From contig LSYV01000002.1 in assembly GCA_001584585.1 (NCBI GenBank), positions 2,745,255-2,781,482 of the forward strand: DNA of 36,228 nt, in the 5' to 3' direction. Origin of the DNA: Gonium pectorale (lineage: Eukaryota; Chlorophyta; Chlorophyceae; Chlamydomonadales; Volvocaceae). Shown one piece after another: positions 20,001 through 31,200 of the stretch (positions are counted from its first letter, which is position 1; every line of letters starts with the position of its first letter). Position numbers and translations under genes: made by a program. The notes below the pieces were generated by a model. The model did not search any database and had not been told where the DNA came from. It worked only from the letters and a program-made list of their open reading frames with translations.

Positions 20001-22289
20001 CCCTGCGCAGTGTGCACGGAGATGCCCCACGTCGCGCACATGTCCGCCGCGGGCTTGGCGCTGTTGACGTATCTGGTCATGGCGCTGTGCAACCTCATGG
20101 CGGTGAGGCGCGGACGGCGGGAGCGGCCGGAGCGGCAGGGAATGCAGAGGCGGCTGTGTCGGAACGGGAGACGGGGCGGGGCGGGGCGAGAGTCCATGGT
20201 TGCTTGTATTTGCCTGTGGAGGGAAGACAGGGCCACGCTGCGCAACGAGCCGCCCCAAACCTGCAGCCGTGCCTGCAGCTGTCATTCCTGTCAATTCGTC
20301 TTCCTGCCATTTGTTGGCCGGTGCGCCGCACCACAATCCTTCGCGGTGGCTCCGCGGCTGCCCCCGCCGACAGGACTTCGAGCTCAACCCCACGACACGC
20401 AATCTGTACGCCATCTCCAACAGCGAAGTGGAGGTGCGCGCCGCAGGGACGGGGCACCGTGGCCGGGGCGAGGGGACAGGCTGCGGCGCGAGGGCGGAGT
20501 TGGAGGCGGGGACGTCCTTGGCGGCAGGGCGGCGGGAGCACGTCACGTGAGGGCTCGTGGGTATCGTCTTCGGCGCTGCAAGCCAGGCAGCCGTCCCTCC
20601 ACCGGCTGCCAAAAGGTTCATCGCAGACACATCGAGATGTTCCCCGTGACCGTCGTTCCGCCCCTTCCTGACCTACCAAACCGATCGTCGGGCTGGTACC
20701 CAGGGCACACCGGCGCGAGACCCTTTCGCCCCTCTCCCTCCTCCTTCCTGCCCCGTCCTGCGGGTCACCCCCAGGTCCGCGCCTTCGGCGTCAAGTTCCT
20801 CATGACCGTGTTCACGTACGCGGTGGGGTGGCGCAAGGTGCAGAACCTGTTGGAGCTCTGCCTCTCCTGCTACCTCGCGTGGCTGTACCTCAAATGGGTA
20901 GGTGCCCTGCGGGGGTTGGGGGCCAGGGTGCGAGTTCGCGCACGTGGTGCGGTGCGGGCACTCGTGCGAGCGACCATCTGGTGGCTGGCGGGCCTAGCAC
21001 CCTGGCCCTCGGTGTGTTGAAAAGGAACAACGCATACGACGAGCGTAAGCGCGAAAGTGACGATGTCGTTGTAGGACCCAGCTCCAGAGGCAGTCGAAGG
21101 GGTGATGTCCCTGCATGTCAGTTCGGCGGCGACCACAACCGTAGCCCCAGATGCGGCCCAGAATTCTCTTTGGGGTGACCCTATGCAATGCCGTGCTGGG
21201 GTGCGCCTAGTCTGGCCTACGTGCATCGCATGTGAGCTGGTGCATGTCTCCCAGCCCCCCGCCCACCCAGCCCCCCGACCCGCTGACCACCGTTGTCTCA
21301 TCTACAAGCACCGGGAAAGCGAGCCGCGCCAGGCGGAGCGGCGGGAAGGGGCAGGGAAGGGGCACAGCGAGGAATGTCATAGGCCAGAAGTGAAAACGTA
21401 GCGCAAATGCGACGAATGACAGAGCAGGACCCTGTGACCTAAGTGGGCTACGATGGTGGTGCCGAAAGGGGTTGCGCAGGCGCACGGAGGCCGTAAGAGC
21501 GCGTAGGCGGTAGTACGGCAGTACGACTGTGCGCTGTCGGGAAGTGCGCCTCGGTGTGTGCCTCTACTCCACGCACCTGCCATCTCTATCCGATCCAGCC
21601 TGCTGCCCCTGCTCGCTCGTCTGCTCCATACGTAATACATGGACCCATGGGTCGTCTGCTCCACCTCCGCCCCCTCCGCTCCGCAGCAACCGCACCTGTT
21701 CGGCTGGGTCAACCACCTGCGAGTCGGTCTGTACTGCTCCATCGCGACCGTCAGCGTGGGTTCGGTCATGCTCTCCTTCCGCCCGGATGTGAGTTGCGGC
21801 CGCATTGCCTGCCGTTGTGAGCGCGCGGGGCGTGACAGCCCATTAGTCAATCGGGCTACGTCACTCCCCTGCCCATGGGCTAGGAGGTGTCCGCTGGGAC
21901 TGGTAACCAGCCCGGCCGTGCCACACTGCTATCGCAAGCGCGGCTCGGCGACTGTGCGAGCTTGTTGCCGTAGTGCACGGGGTGTGCTGCGGTGGGCGGG
22001 GAAGGGGGTTTGCGACGGCACAGAACGGGCGGCGTGCGGGGCCCAAGATCTTACGCCGCTCCCCCCTGCCGCCGCCATGTCCTTGCTCCCCCGCCGCCAG
22101 GCGACCAAGCCCTTCCGCCAGGCCACCACCACTGCGCTGCTGGCCTCCATGGGCGTGATGCTGGTGCTGGGGGCGGCCGCCTCGTACGTGCGCCTCAAGC
22201 TGTGGTCCAACTACGTGCTGATGCGCTACCGCACGGCGCCCGCGGGGCAGAAGGCGCGCAGGATCTACAAGTTTAAGGACGCGCGCGAG
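17072..22289 (+). other. Membrane-domain exons 1-12 of the TmcB-like gene
   Basis: Exons are 17072-17154, 17586-17663, 18131-18182, 18429-18544, 18979-19027, 19439-19478, 19689-19748, 20011-20102, 20374-20433, 20775-20897, 21687-21788 and 22101-22289. The donor at 17155 (GTGGGT) rather than 17159 is needed for phase and yields LLIK/LALDFAQLF. The donor at 19479 (GTAGGT) rather than 19483 yields LPFDC/RWIGYR. About eight hydrophobic segments are visible, for example LYTMIGLLAVAVALSAWVAW, MSAAGLALLTYLVMALC and LLASMGVMLVLGAAASYV. The order agrees with the start of TmcB-family proteins. Confidence 0.85.
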
Positions 22290-25200
22290 GTGAGCGCCGG
22301 GGAGGTTTGTGTGGGTTTTTGCATAGTGTCGACAAACATGTGGCTGGGGCTGGAGGGCAGGGAGTCGGGCGGAATGGCGCGGGCAGCGGAATTGGGAGTG
22401 AGGGTGCGCCTCGTCCCGCTCTTCGACTGCCTTCGCTTTTACCTGCCCTCTCCCTCTTCAGCCGCGTGGCTGAAGTGCTTCGTTCCTCGTGTGGGTCCCT
22501 CATTTGTGCCTGTTTTTGCGTTTTGTCTCCGCCCTCCCTGCCCTCGGCGCCCTGCTGCTGCTTTCCTGTTACCCGTGCGCAGGTGGAGATCGTGGCCCGC
22601 GTGTGCCGTCGTTGGACCGACCAGCACTACGAGCTGCTGGACGTCAAGGCGGCCAAGGAGGCGGAGATCATCATCAAGGGGGGCATGCAGCTCTTCCCCG
22701 ACAGCGCATACATGAGGTGCGGTCGGGAAACGACGCGGGTGGAGGGGTGACGGGTGGAGCGCTGGCAGACGCATGAGAGGGCACCGGGGGGGGGTGTTAT
22801 AGTGCGCGGGAGTTAAGCGGTGGTAGGGAAGGCCGGGGCAGCTGTTCCCGGACGGTGTGTCTTGAGCTGGGGAACCCGGGGGTCGAGCGGGCGGCCGTGG
22901 GGGTGGGCGTTGAAGTGCTGGGGCGGCGCAACGACGCATGAGGGCGTGTGCGTGTGCCAGGACCGGCTACCCCGTTGGGACGGTGCTTTGGGCGTAACGC
23001 CGCTTTGGGTGTCCGCCTGGCAGCGCGCTGCCAGGGGGACAGGGTTGGCAGGTAGGCCTGACTTGGGCCGGACACGCACAGCCCCCACCCCCGCCCCTGG
23101 CACCCGGCGCCACGAAACATCTCCTCCACAAGCTCATGCGCGCACACTACGGGGATCATGCGCTCCGTGCCGCGTCCCAATCCCCCCTGTCTTAGGTGCC
23201 TCCGCTTCCCGATTGCTTCTACCTGCTGCCCCCCCCCCGCCCGCCCGAAGGGCGAATGCCTGTCCCTTTCAAACCCTGCTTCTCGAAATTCCCCTCCCCC
23301 TCCCCCTCGCCCTCCCTCTCTCCCTCGCTGCCAGGATCACGTACGTCAACTTCCTGATCGACGTGCTCGAGTCCTCCCAGACCGGCTACAGCCAGCTGCA
23401 GACCGCCAAGAAGTGCAACCCCAACCTCATCGAGCGGTTTGCCATCTTCGCGCGGGAGCAGGCAAGCAGGGGACGCTGCGCGGGCGCCAGCGGGCGGGCG
23501 GGCGGGCGGGCACCTGCGGGCGCCCCGCTAGCTGGGCCAGGGTCCGCATGAAGCTGCGGTGCCGACCGCACACCATGGCACAAGGCCCGTCCTGTAACCC
23601 TCCGCGTGCGTGCATGCGTGCGAGGGTGCCTCACGCGCGGGGCTGTGCCATGGGGGCCGTGCCATGGGAGCCCCACGGGTGCCCCACGCGCGAGGCCGCG
23701 CCATGGGGGCCGTGCCATGTGGGCCAGGGTGCGATGTCGCAGCTCGCAGGGCTGACAGCGCACAGTGCGGGCCGAATGCTGCACTCGTCTGTTGAGGATC
23801 CGTGGAGCTGCTGCTCGCCTTTGGGCTGCTTGCCTACGCAACCACCGCCGCCCGCGGCCGTTGGGCTTACCGTCCCCTTGCCGCCGCCTTCCCTCCCGCG
23901 CAGGAGCACATGCAGCGAGCTAGTGTGGTCAAGTCGGGGGAGGCCAGCGTGGATCTGGTGTCGTACGTCGAGTACCAGCGGCAGCACAGGTGAGCTTGCA
24001 CGACAGCATCGCAGGACAGCGGTTGCCAACCGTCGTCAACTGCCGGCGCCCGGCGCGCCCTGCGTTTGATTGCGGTTGCGGCCGTATGCAGCCTTATGGT
24101 AGCCGCCAGTGAAGCCGGGTTCCTCCCTCCCATTGGTACTCCATGAGCCCGCACCTCCCCAGCGCAGCCCGGCCATGCTGCTGCCTGCCAGTCCGTTCCC
24201 GCCAGGCCTAAGTTTTCAAACCCCTAGCCCTCTCCCCCCTTCGCGACCCGTTTCTCTTCTTCATTCCCCTCCCTCCTTACCTCCGCGCGCAGGCTGGTCA
24301 TGCGCGCCCACCGCGCCGCCCTGGTGGCCATCCGTAATTTCTGGCAGCTGCTGCTTCACCACACGGTGGCCTTCACCTCCCTCGCCAAGGCGCTTCACCG
24401 GATTGAGAAGTCCGTCAGCGTGGTGGGTGTGGGGTCCGGGGGCTGCTAGGAGGGGTTGAGCTCACACGCGCGAGCAGCGCAGGGCGCAGGGCGGCCGGTT
24501 GCGCGGGCCGGCAGGAACGTTTGTGTAGTATGTATATGCTCAAAACAGTATGCTCACAACAGGTCTATAAGCAACAAAGGCAAAGACACCCTACAACCGG
24601 CGGGCGTGCCTGTGTGTGCTGAGGATGCCAACTGCTTGCGCAATCCGGCGCAGCCCGTCAGGGGAGCAGGCCTGTNNNNNNNNNNNNNNNNNNNNNNNNN
24701 NNNNNNNNNNNNNNNNNNNNNNNNNNNNNNNNNNNNNNNNNNNNNNNNNNNNNNNNNNNNNNNNNNNNNNNNNNNNNNNNNNNNNNNNNNNNNNNNNNNN
24801 NNNNNNNNNNNNNNNNNNNNNNNNNNNNNNNNNNNNNNNNNNNNNNNNNNNNNNNNNNNNNNNNNNNNNNNNNNNNNNNNNNNNNNNNNNNNNNNNNNNN
24901 NNNNNNNNNNNNNNNNNNNNNNNNNNNNNNNNNNNNNNNNNNNNNNNNNNNNNNNNNNNNNNNNNNNNNNNNNNNNNNNNNNNNNNNNNNNNNNNNNNNN
25001 NNNNNNNNNNNNNNNNNNNNNNNNNNNNNNNNNNNNNNNNNNNNNNNNNNNNNNNNNNNNNNNNNNNNNNNNNNNNNNNNNNNNNNNNNNNNNNNNNNNN
25101 NNNNNNNNNNNNNNNNNNNNNNNNNNNNNNNNNNNNNNNNNNNNNNNNNNNNNNNNNNNNNNNNNNNNNNNNNNNNNNNNNNNNNNNNNNNNNNNNNNNN

Positions 25201-28200
25201 NNNNNNNNNNNNNNNNNNNNNNNNNNNNNNNNNNNNNNNNCAGTCGAAGGGGTGACGCAGGCCTGTGTGCGCCAGGCCCCCACGGCCTGCCCCCCACGGG
25301 CCGTGCCTCCGGCTTGCGCCCCAAGCCTCTTTGACAATGGGATTGTAAGGATAGAGGGCATTGAGGGGGCTGGAAGAGGCAGACGCCAAGGCCCTCACTC
25401 TCATGGCGCGGTCCTTGGTCCCGACGCGCCCACATGTTCCCTGACGCCAGCAGCTCGCGACCCCCTGGCGTGCGCGCCCCTGCCCTGACATCATGCCCCA
25501 AGATCAAAGGCCTTGTATTCTTCTTGGCCCCAACACCGTGACACCCGCTGCTGCGGCCGCAGGCGGAGGGCGTCTACCGCAGCGCACTGGTCCGCTACCC
25601 AGCCAGCCCCAAGCTGCTGCGGGGATACGGCAAATTCCTGGAGACTGTCAAGAACAACCCCTGGCGGGCGGCCAAGTACTTCAGGTGCGGCGGGCGTGGC
25701 GGCCTGGGCGGTGCGTGGCCGTGCCTCCACGGTGTTCCGTAGCTGGGTGCACAAAGCGTCCGCTGCGACGCTGCCCTGGCGCACTCGACCGCAACCGAGC
25801 TCGCCCTCCAAACGCCCTCCAAACGCCCTCCGAACTCAACGCTCAGCGGCCGCGCCACCCCCACCCCTCTCATTCCTTGCCTCAATCCCCCGCGCCCCCG
25901 CGTCGCACGGCGCGCGCACAAACAGCTTCTCTACTCGAGTGCCGGCATGCTGTCGGGACCCTCACCCGCCACACGGCCCCCTGCCCGCTGCCTGCATTGA
26001 CCCCATGCATCCCGCAGCGAGGCTGAGAAGCTATGCGCTCGGGGGTCCATGGTGTCCAGTGTTTTGCTCCCCCACCCCCCCGTGTCCCTGCACACCCCTG
26101 ACCATCCGCAGCGAGGCCGAGAAGCTGCTGGACCAGCAGCAGCAGGACGAGGCCACGATGGCGGTCATGGGCGCCGGGGAGGCGGGAATTGGGGGCGGCA
26201 TGGCTGGCTCCGGGGCGCACCTGCTCCACCGGGTGGACGAGCGCGTCAACATCGTGTTCCTCATCAACAGCGCCGGCATCATACAGATGGCAAACAAGGT
26301 GCGTTGGCAGCTGGGGGTTGAGCGGTGGGCGGCCGGCACGGGCGGCGGCTGGCGGCATGGGTGCATTCGATGCATGCGACAGCGCGCTCCAGTCGATTCT
26401 CAAAAGGCAGCAACGCAGCCATCACGCAACCTTGCCGGCAGCCCATCGCCGTCATTGGCTCACGAGCGGCGGCTGGCGGAATGTGTGTTCTATGTTATCT
26501 ACATGATCAATGCGCAACAGAGTCCTACAGGCAGGCGAGCAGGAACAGAAGCACTTCTCTCTCTCACTCAGGCTGGCGGTATGGGTGTGGGCGTGGGTGC
26601 GGTTGGGTGTGTGGATGGGCGGTGGTGGGGCGGGGCCGGGGGAGGCGTGCGGGCCGCGGGGCGAGACGCGGAGGACAGCGCCGGGTCTGGGCAGCTGGCA
26701 GAGGCAGCGGGCAGAGGCAGCCGTTGCGTTGTTGCAACTGCGTCCCCCCTCCTCGGCCCTGTCGCCGTTGACGCTGGCGAGTTTTCCGAAGATTACCGCT
26801 GCCAGCAGAACCTCGTGCATCCGCACCGTTGCGCGCCCTGTGGCCCCCCGGCCATGTGGTTGGGCGCCCTCCCCCGAAGCCCTCTCCCGTCCCCCTCCTC
26901 TCTGTGGCCCCCACCCCCGCGCCCCACCCTCCCTAGAACGCCCACTCGCTGCTGGGTTTCGCAAAGGGCGAGCTGGACGGCAAGAACATCAACACCATCA
27001 TGCCGCCGCCCTTCAGCCAGGTGAGGCCGGCTGGGCGCCGGCGACCCCTCCTGATCGCTGCTGGGGTGCTCTATGTGCCGGAAGGAGCCTCTCCTTGAGG
27101 CGCCGCAAACCGCCATGTACGGCAGCACGTCCGGTCAGGCGCTGCCCCTCCCCGGCGCAACTCGTCGTTGTTCATTCCCCTTTCCCTTCAAACCCCCGGC
27201 GCAACACTCCCGCCCACCCCGCCCTCCGGGCCGCAACCTACGGCTACAGCCGCTAGTCCCTCCCTCCTCCGCGCACCCCTCCGCGTCACCATCCTCTTCG
27301 TCGCCCCTCTCCCCACGTGCGAGTCACAGCGCCCTCTCCTCCCCCCGCCTCTCCCCACCCCCCTCCGCGCCCGCCGCACCCCGCCCCCCGCACCCCGCCC
27401 CCCTCCGCCCAGCGCCACAACCGCTACATCCGCCAGTACATCCAGTCGGGTCGCGAGCGCGTCATCTCGTCCGTCAACACCGTGGTGGCGCTGCACAAGG
27501 CGCGATACGTGCTGCCCGTGAAGCTGGCGGTGTCCAAGGTGTCGGGGGCGACGGAGGGTGAGCGCCCTGGAGGACGTGGGGAGAGGGGTGGGTTGGAGAC
27601 ACGGGGGTCAGAAGAATAGAAGGCGTTCTCACTAGAGAAGCCTGACGCGCACGCCATCCCGGGTGGGCTGGCGCCGGGGGAAGGGGAATGCGATGTTCGA
27701 GAGAGCGGGGGAAAGGCAGGGTAAGTGCGGTTGCGGAGCACCGCCTTCCTGAGGCGCGTCCGGACCTCGCGGTGACGTCCGGCCTACTGCGCCGTGCCCT
27801 TACCGCTCGCACCTCTCTGCCGCCACTGGGCCGTTCCGCTGTTGCTGACTCTGCTGCCCATCCCCTCTCCTTCCCGCCTCCTCTGCGCCCACCCCCCCTG
27901 CGACACCCCCACCCGGTCGGCTGGGCGCCCGCACCCGCACCCGCCAGACTCCATCTTCCTCGGGGTGCTCGAGGTGAGGGCGCGGGGCGGTCAGGCCGCA
28001 CGGACGTGGCCCTGTAGTCCTGGAGCCTGCACTGCTCAGTGTCCTGAACATGTTGCTGTGGCGCGCTTGTGTGTGTGTGTGCTTGTGGATGTGGATGTGT
28101 CATGCTTAGATCCTTGGGAGACCCCCCTGCGGCATCCGCCCTCCCGGGCCAACCTCGTACAGATATTGGAAGAGGCATGCGCCCAAGGCCTCCGCAGCGA

Positions 28201-31200
28201 GAGGGCCTCCCAAACCCTCAACACCCAAAACCACTGAGCTGCCCATGCCGCCAGGGCCTACGCGCCGCGTTGCGACTCGCCCGGCTCCCTCCGCCTCCCA
28301 CCTTCTGTCTATCCCGGTAACCATCGCTTACTATGCAGCCCCGATCCCTCCCGCCTCGGCCCGCCGCAGCCCCTGCCCATCGACCCTGCCGAGGCGAAGC
28401 TCTACCTGATGCCGAGCGGGGTGGTGACGGCCATGGACCAGGCATTTGCGGAGTGGACAGGTGAGGGTCCTGTGGAGCGCAGAGCGGGGAGGAACTATGG
28501 TTCGCGCGGGTCTGAGCAAGACATTCGGGAGGTCCTGGCGCAGCGGCGGCGGCAGCGGCAGCGCGGTTGCAGCAACTTGGCGGATCCGCTTTTGCGCGGC
28601 CGCCCCTCGGGGCCGCCCCTTCCCGGGCCCCCTCCCGTCGCGTACATCTCTATACTGACCTGTCTCCCTGTACGGCTCCCCGCCCGCGTTCCCCATCTGC
28701 GCCCCTCTGCCCTTAACACCTCGGGCCTTTTGCGCTTCTTTCTCTTCCTACTGGGCGCGCTCACTCACCCTCCTTCTGACCGGGACCGGGCAATGCCCTC
28801 CCCTTGACCTGACTGGTCCAGGGATGGACAAATAGTTTGGCCGGCATGCTGCATATGGCATGCCACGGAAAGCGCCCTCTTGCGGCCGACTTTAGCCCAG
28901 TGCCTAGTCCTCGCTCCCCTTTCCTCCCCTCTCCTCAATGCTTCCCCACACACGACGCGTGCCATCAGCTTTGTGCATGCGCTTTCTTGCTTTGCTGTGA
29001 CCGCGCACCTCCCTCTCCCAACCGGCCGCCTACAACCGCCACCCTGCAGGCTACGACATGGGCGACATATTGGGGAAGGACATCGGCGGGCTGGTCACCG
29101 ATGCGGAGCCGATCAAGCAGTGAGGCCGCAGGGCTGGGCTCGGCTTGGGGGGGAGCGAGGGAGCAGGGCGGGGCCGGGGCGACCGGGCGGGGCAGGGATA
29201 ATGCGGAGCGCAGGGGCGTTCCCCGTCTTCTTGGCAAGGAGGTACAGGCCGCTGCACCCGGCCCGTGGACGGACGCATATCCTTCGGGACAGCGCCTGGC
29301 GTGCAGTGCACCCCCGTTGGCCGATCTCCCGTCATGGCACCGGAGCCGGCTCGCCTGTCGGCGTCGAGGCCCTGCCACGGACATGGAGGCGCCGGCCGCT
29401 TGCCCCTAGTCCCCTTCTCATCCGAGCCTCACACCATGGCTACGGGGGCAGGCAGGTGGACGAGCAAGCTAGCCGCGAGCCAGATCCTGCCCAGAACAAC
29501 TGTGACCCAGTCCTGGTCTGCCAGGCGTGCCCGGGCCCTCCATTGTTATGTATGCATATGGCGTGCCGAAGGCCCACAAGCCTGCAGACAAGCACAGCGG
29601 GCGGCAAGCAAGCGGGTGCTCTACCCGGTCCAAGTCGGTAGCCCCGCCTCCGCGCCCCGCACTGCCGCGACGCCTTGGGCCCTTCCTCCCTGCCCCGCTC
29701 TCCCACCCAGGCTGCTCCCTCTGTTTGACCCCGTTGAGCTAGCCAAGGTCTCCCGAGCCCGCAACGCGACCCCCTCCAGCAACGGCTACGACCCGTCCAT
29801 GAACGGCGGCAGCCTCCACAGCCCGCAGGGCGCCGCCGCCAGCGGCATGTTCGGCATCGGCATGGGCCTCGGCGGCGGTGGCGGCGGCGCTGCCGGCTTC
29901 CCGCCAGCGGGCTCGCCGCTGGCGGCGGCGGCCGCCGCCATCGCGCCGCAGCATCTGGCGGCGGTGCAGTTCCTGCACAAGTACAGCCGGACGGTGGGCT
30001 GTGCGGTGACGATGCATCGGCTGGGTATCGGGCCCGTGGAGGGAATGGTGGAGCTGACGCTGCGCCGCAACGACCCACCGCACCTGCTTGCGATCACGGG
30101 CCCCAGCGGCAGGGTCAGGTGGGTGGGCGCGCGGGTGCAAGTCGGGGGCGGGAGGGCTGGAGGGGCCGGGGCAGGCAAGGGGCCGCCGGCGCGCGGTAGG
30201 ATTGGGGGCGGGCGGGTGGGTGTGCTGCAAGGCGGCTTCGAACGTGCCCTTGGACGGCTTCTTCTCCTCTTCATCCCCCTATCAAGCCCGGGGCCTTTCA
30301 AACCCCTCATCGTGCCCTTTCGTCAACCCATGCGTGTCCTCAAACACCCCCTCGCGGGCACACGCAGGCCCGGTGCCCCCAACCCCCCGACCGTCCGGGA
30401 GAATGCTGCGGTATGCCCGGGTGCTCCTGCCAAACCTGAGTTCTCATCCTCACGGCCCGCCCCGCCCCACAGGTACATCGCCAGCGAGCTGGCACGCGCG
30501 CTGGGCACCTCCCCATCCGCTCTCTACCGCCAGCCCCTGGGCGAGATCATGCCGCAGCCCTGGGGCACCCTGCACTCGGCCTGGATCAAGTCCATGGGCA
30601 GCGGCGCCGCCGCAGCGGCCGCCGCCTCCGCACAGGGCATGGGCCACTCGGTGCTGCCCGGCAGCTGCCGCAGCGGCATCACCATGGTGCTGGGCTCCTC
30701 GCTGCGCATGCAGAACTACTACCGACTGGCCATCTCCAGCAACGACGACTCGGGTGCGTATCAAGGAGGATCGGGAGGGCCGTCACGCGAATCGGGCATG
30801 TAAGCTGCCGAGTATTAGTGTTGGCCAAGTTGCGGAGGTGATTCAGGCGCGTGGTCGGGGGCTGGAGGCGTGTTGATGAACTGGTGACCCGCGGGTCGCT
30901 GGCGGCCCGGTCGCGCGGATGCCGCATGGGCATTGGGTCGGCCGGAAGGCGGGATCAGGCGAGCAAGGGCGGCAGCGTAGTACCGTGGCCTTCACCCCAT
31001 CCTGTGCCTCCCTCCCTTCGCCCTCCGCCGGCGCCCCATGCCCCGCCCCGCTGCTTCTGCCTGGCACGTGCACACACACATACGCACGCATGCGCCCACT
31101 GCCTCCTTGCAGAACTGTTTGGGCATGCTGTCACGCATGTAGGACACACATACGCATCACCCCTTCCACTGCTGGGTCCTACCACGACGCCATCACTTTC

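Larger units (their letters stand above)
22583..26298 (+). other. Cytosolic helical and TPR-like exons 13-18 of the TmcB-like gene
   Basis: Exons are 22583-22716, 23335-23461, 23904-23989, 24293-24422, 25563-25684 and 26112-26298. Exons 13-16 encode charged helices (TDQHYELLDVKAAKEAEIII and IRNFWQLLLHHTVAFTSLAK). Exon 17 holds ALVRYPASPKLLRGYGKFLE and NPWRAAKYFSEAEKL, the TmcB/TmcC TPR-like signature. Exon 18 adds a Gly-rich spacer and opens the first PAS module. Exon 14 ends at a non-canonical GC donor (GCAAGC at 23462). Exon 16 joins exon 17 in phase across the assembly gap, so no exon need be missing. Confidence 0.85.

Noticed and set aside
24456..25507. Several long frames containing unknown residues
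   Set aside because: They exist only because the assembly gap contains no stops.
29265..30803. A single 512-codon plus frame covering two TmcB-like exons
   Set aside because: It reads through clear acceptors at 29710 and 30472 and donors at 30119 and 30754. The intron portions have no protein-like content.
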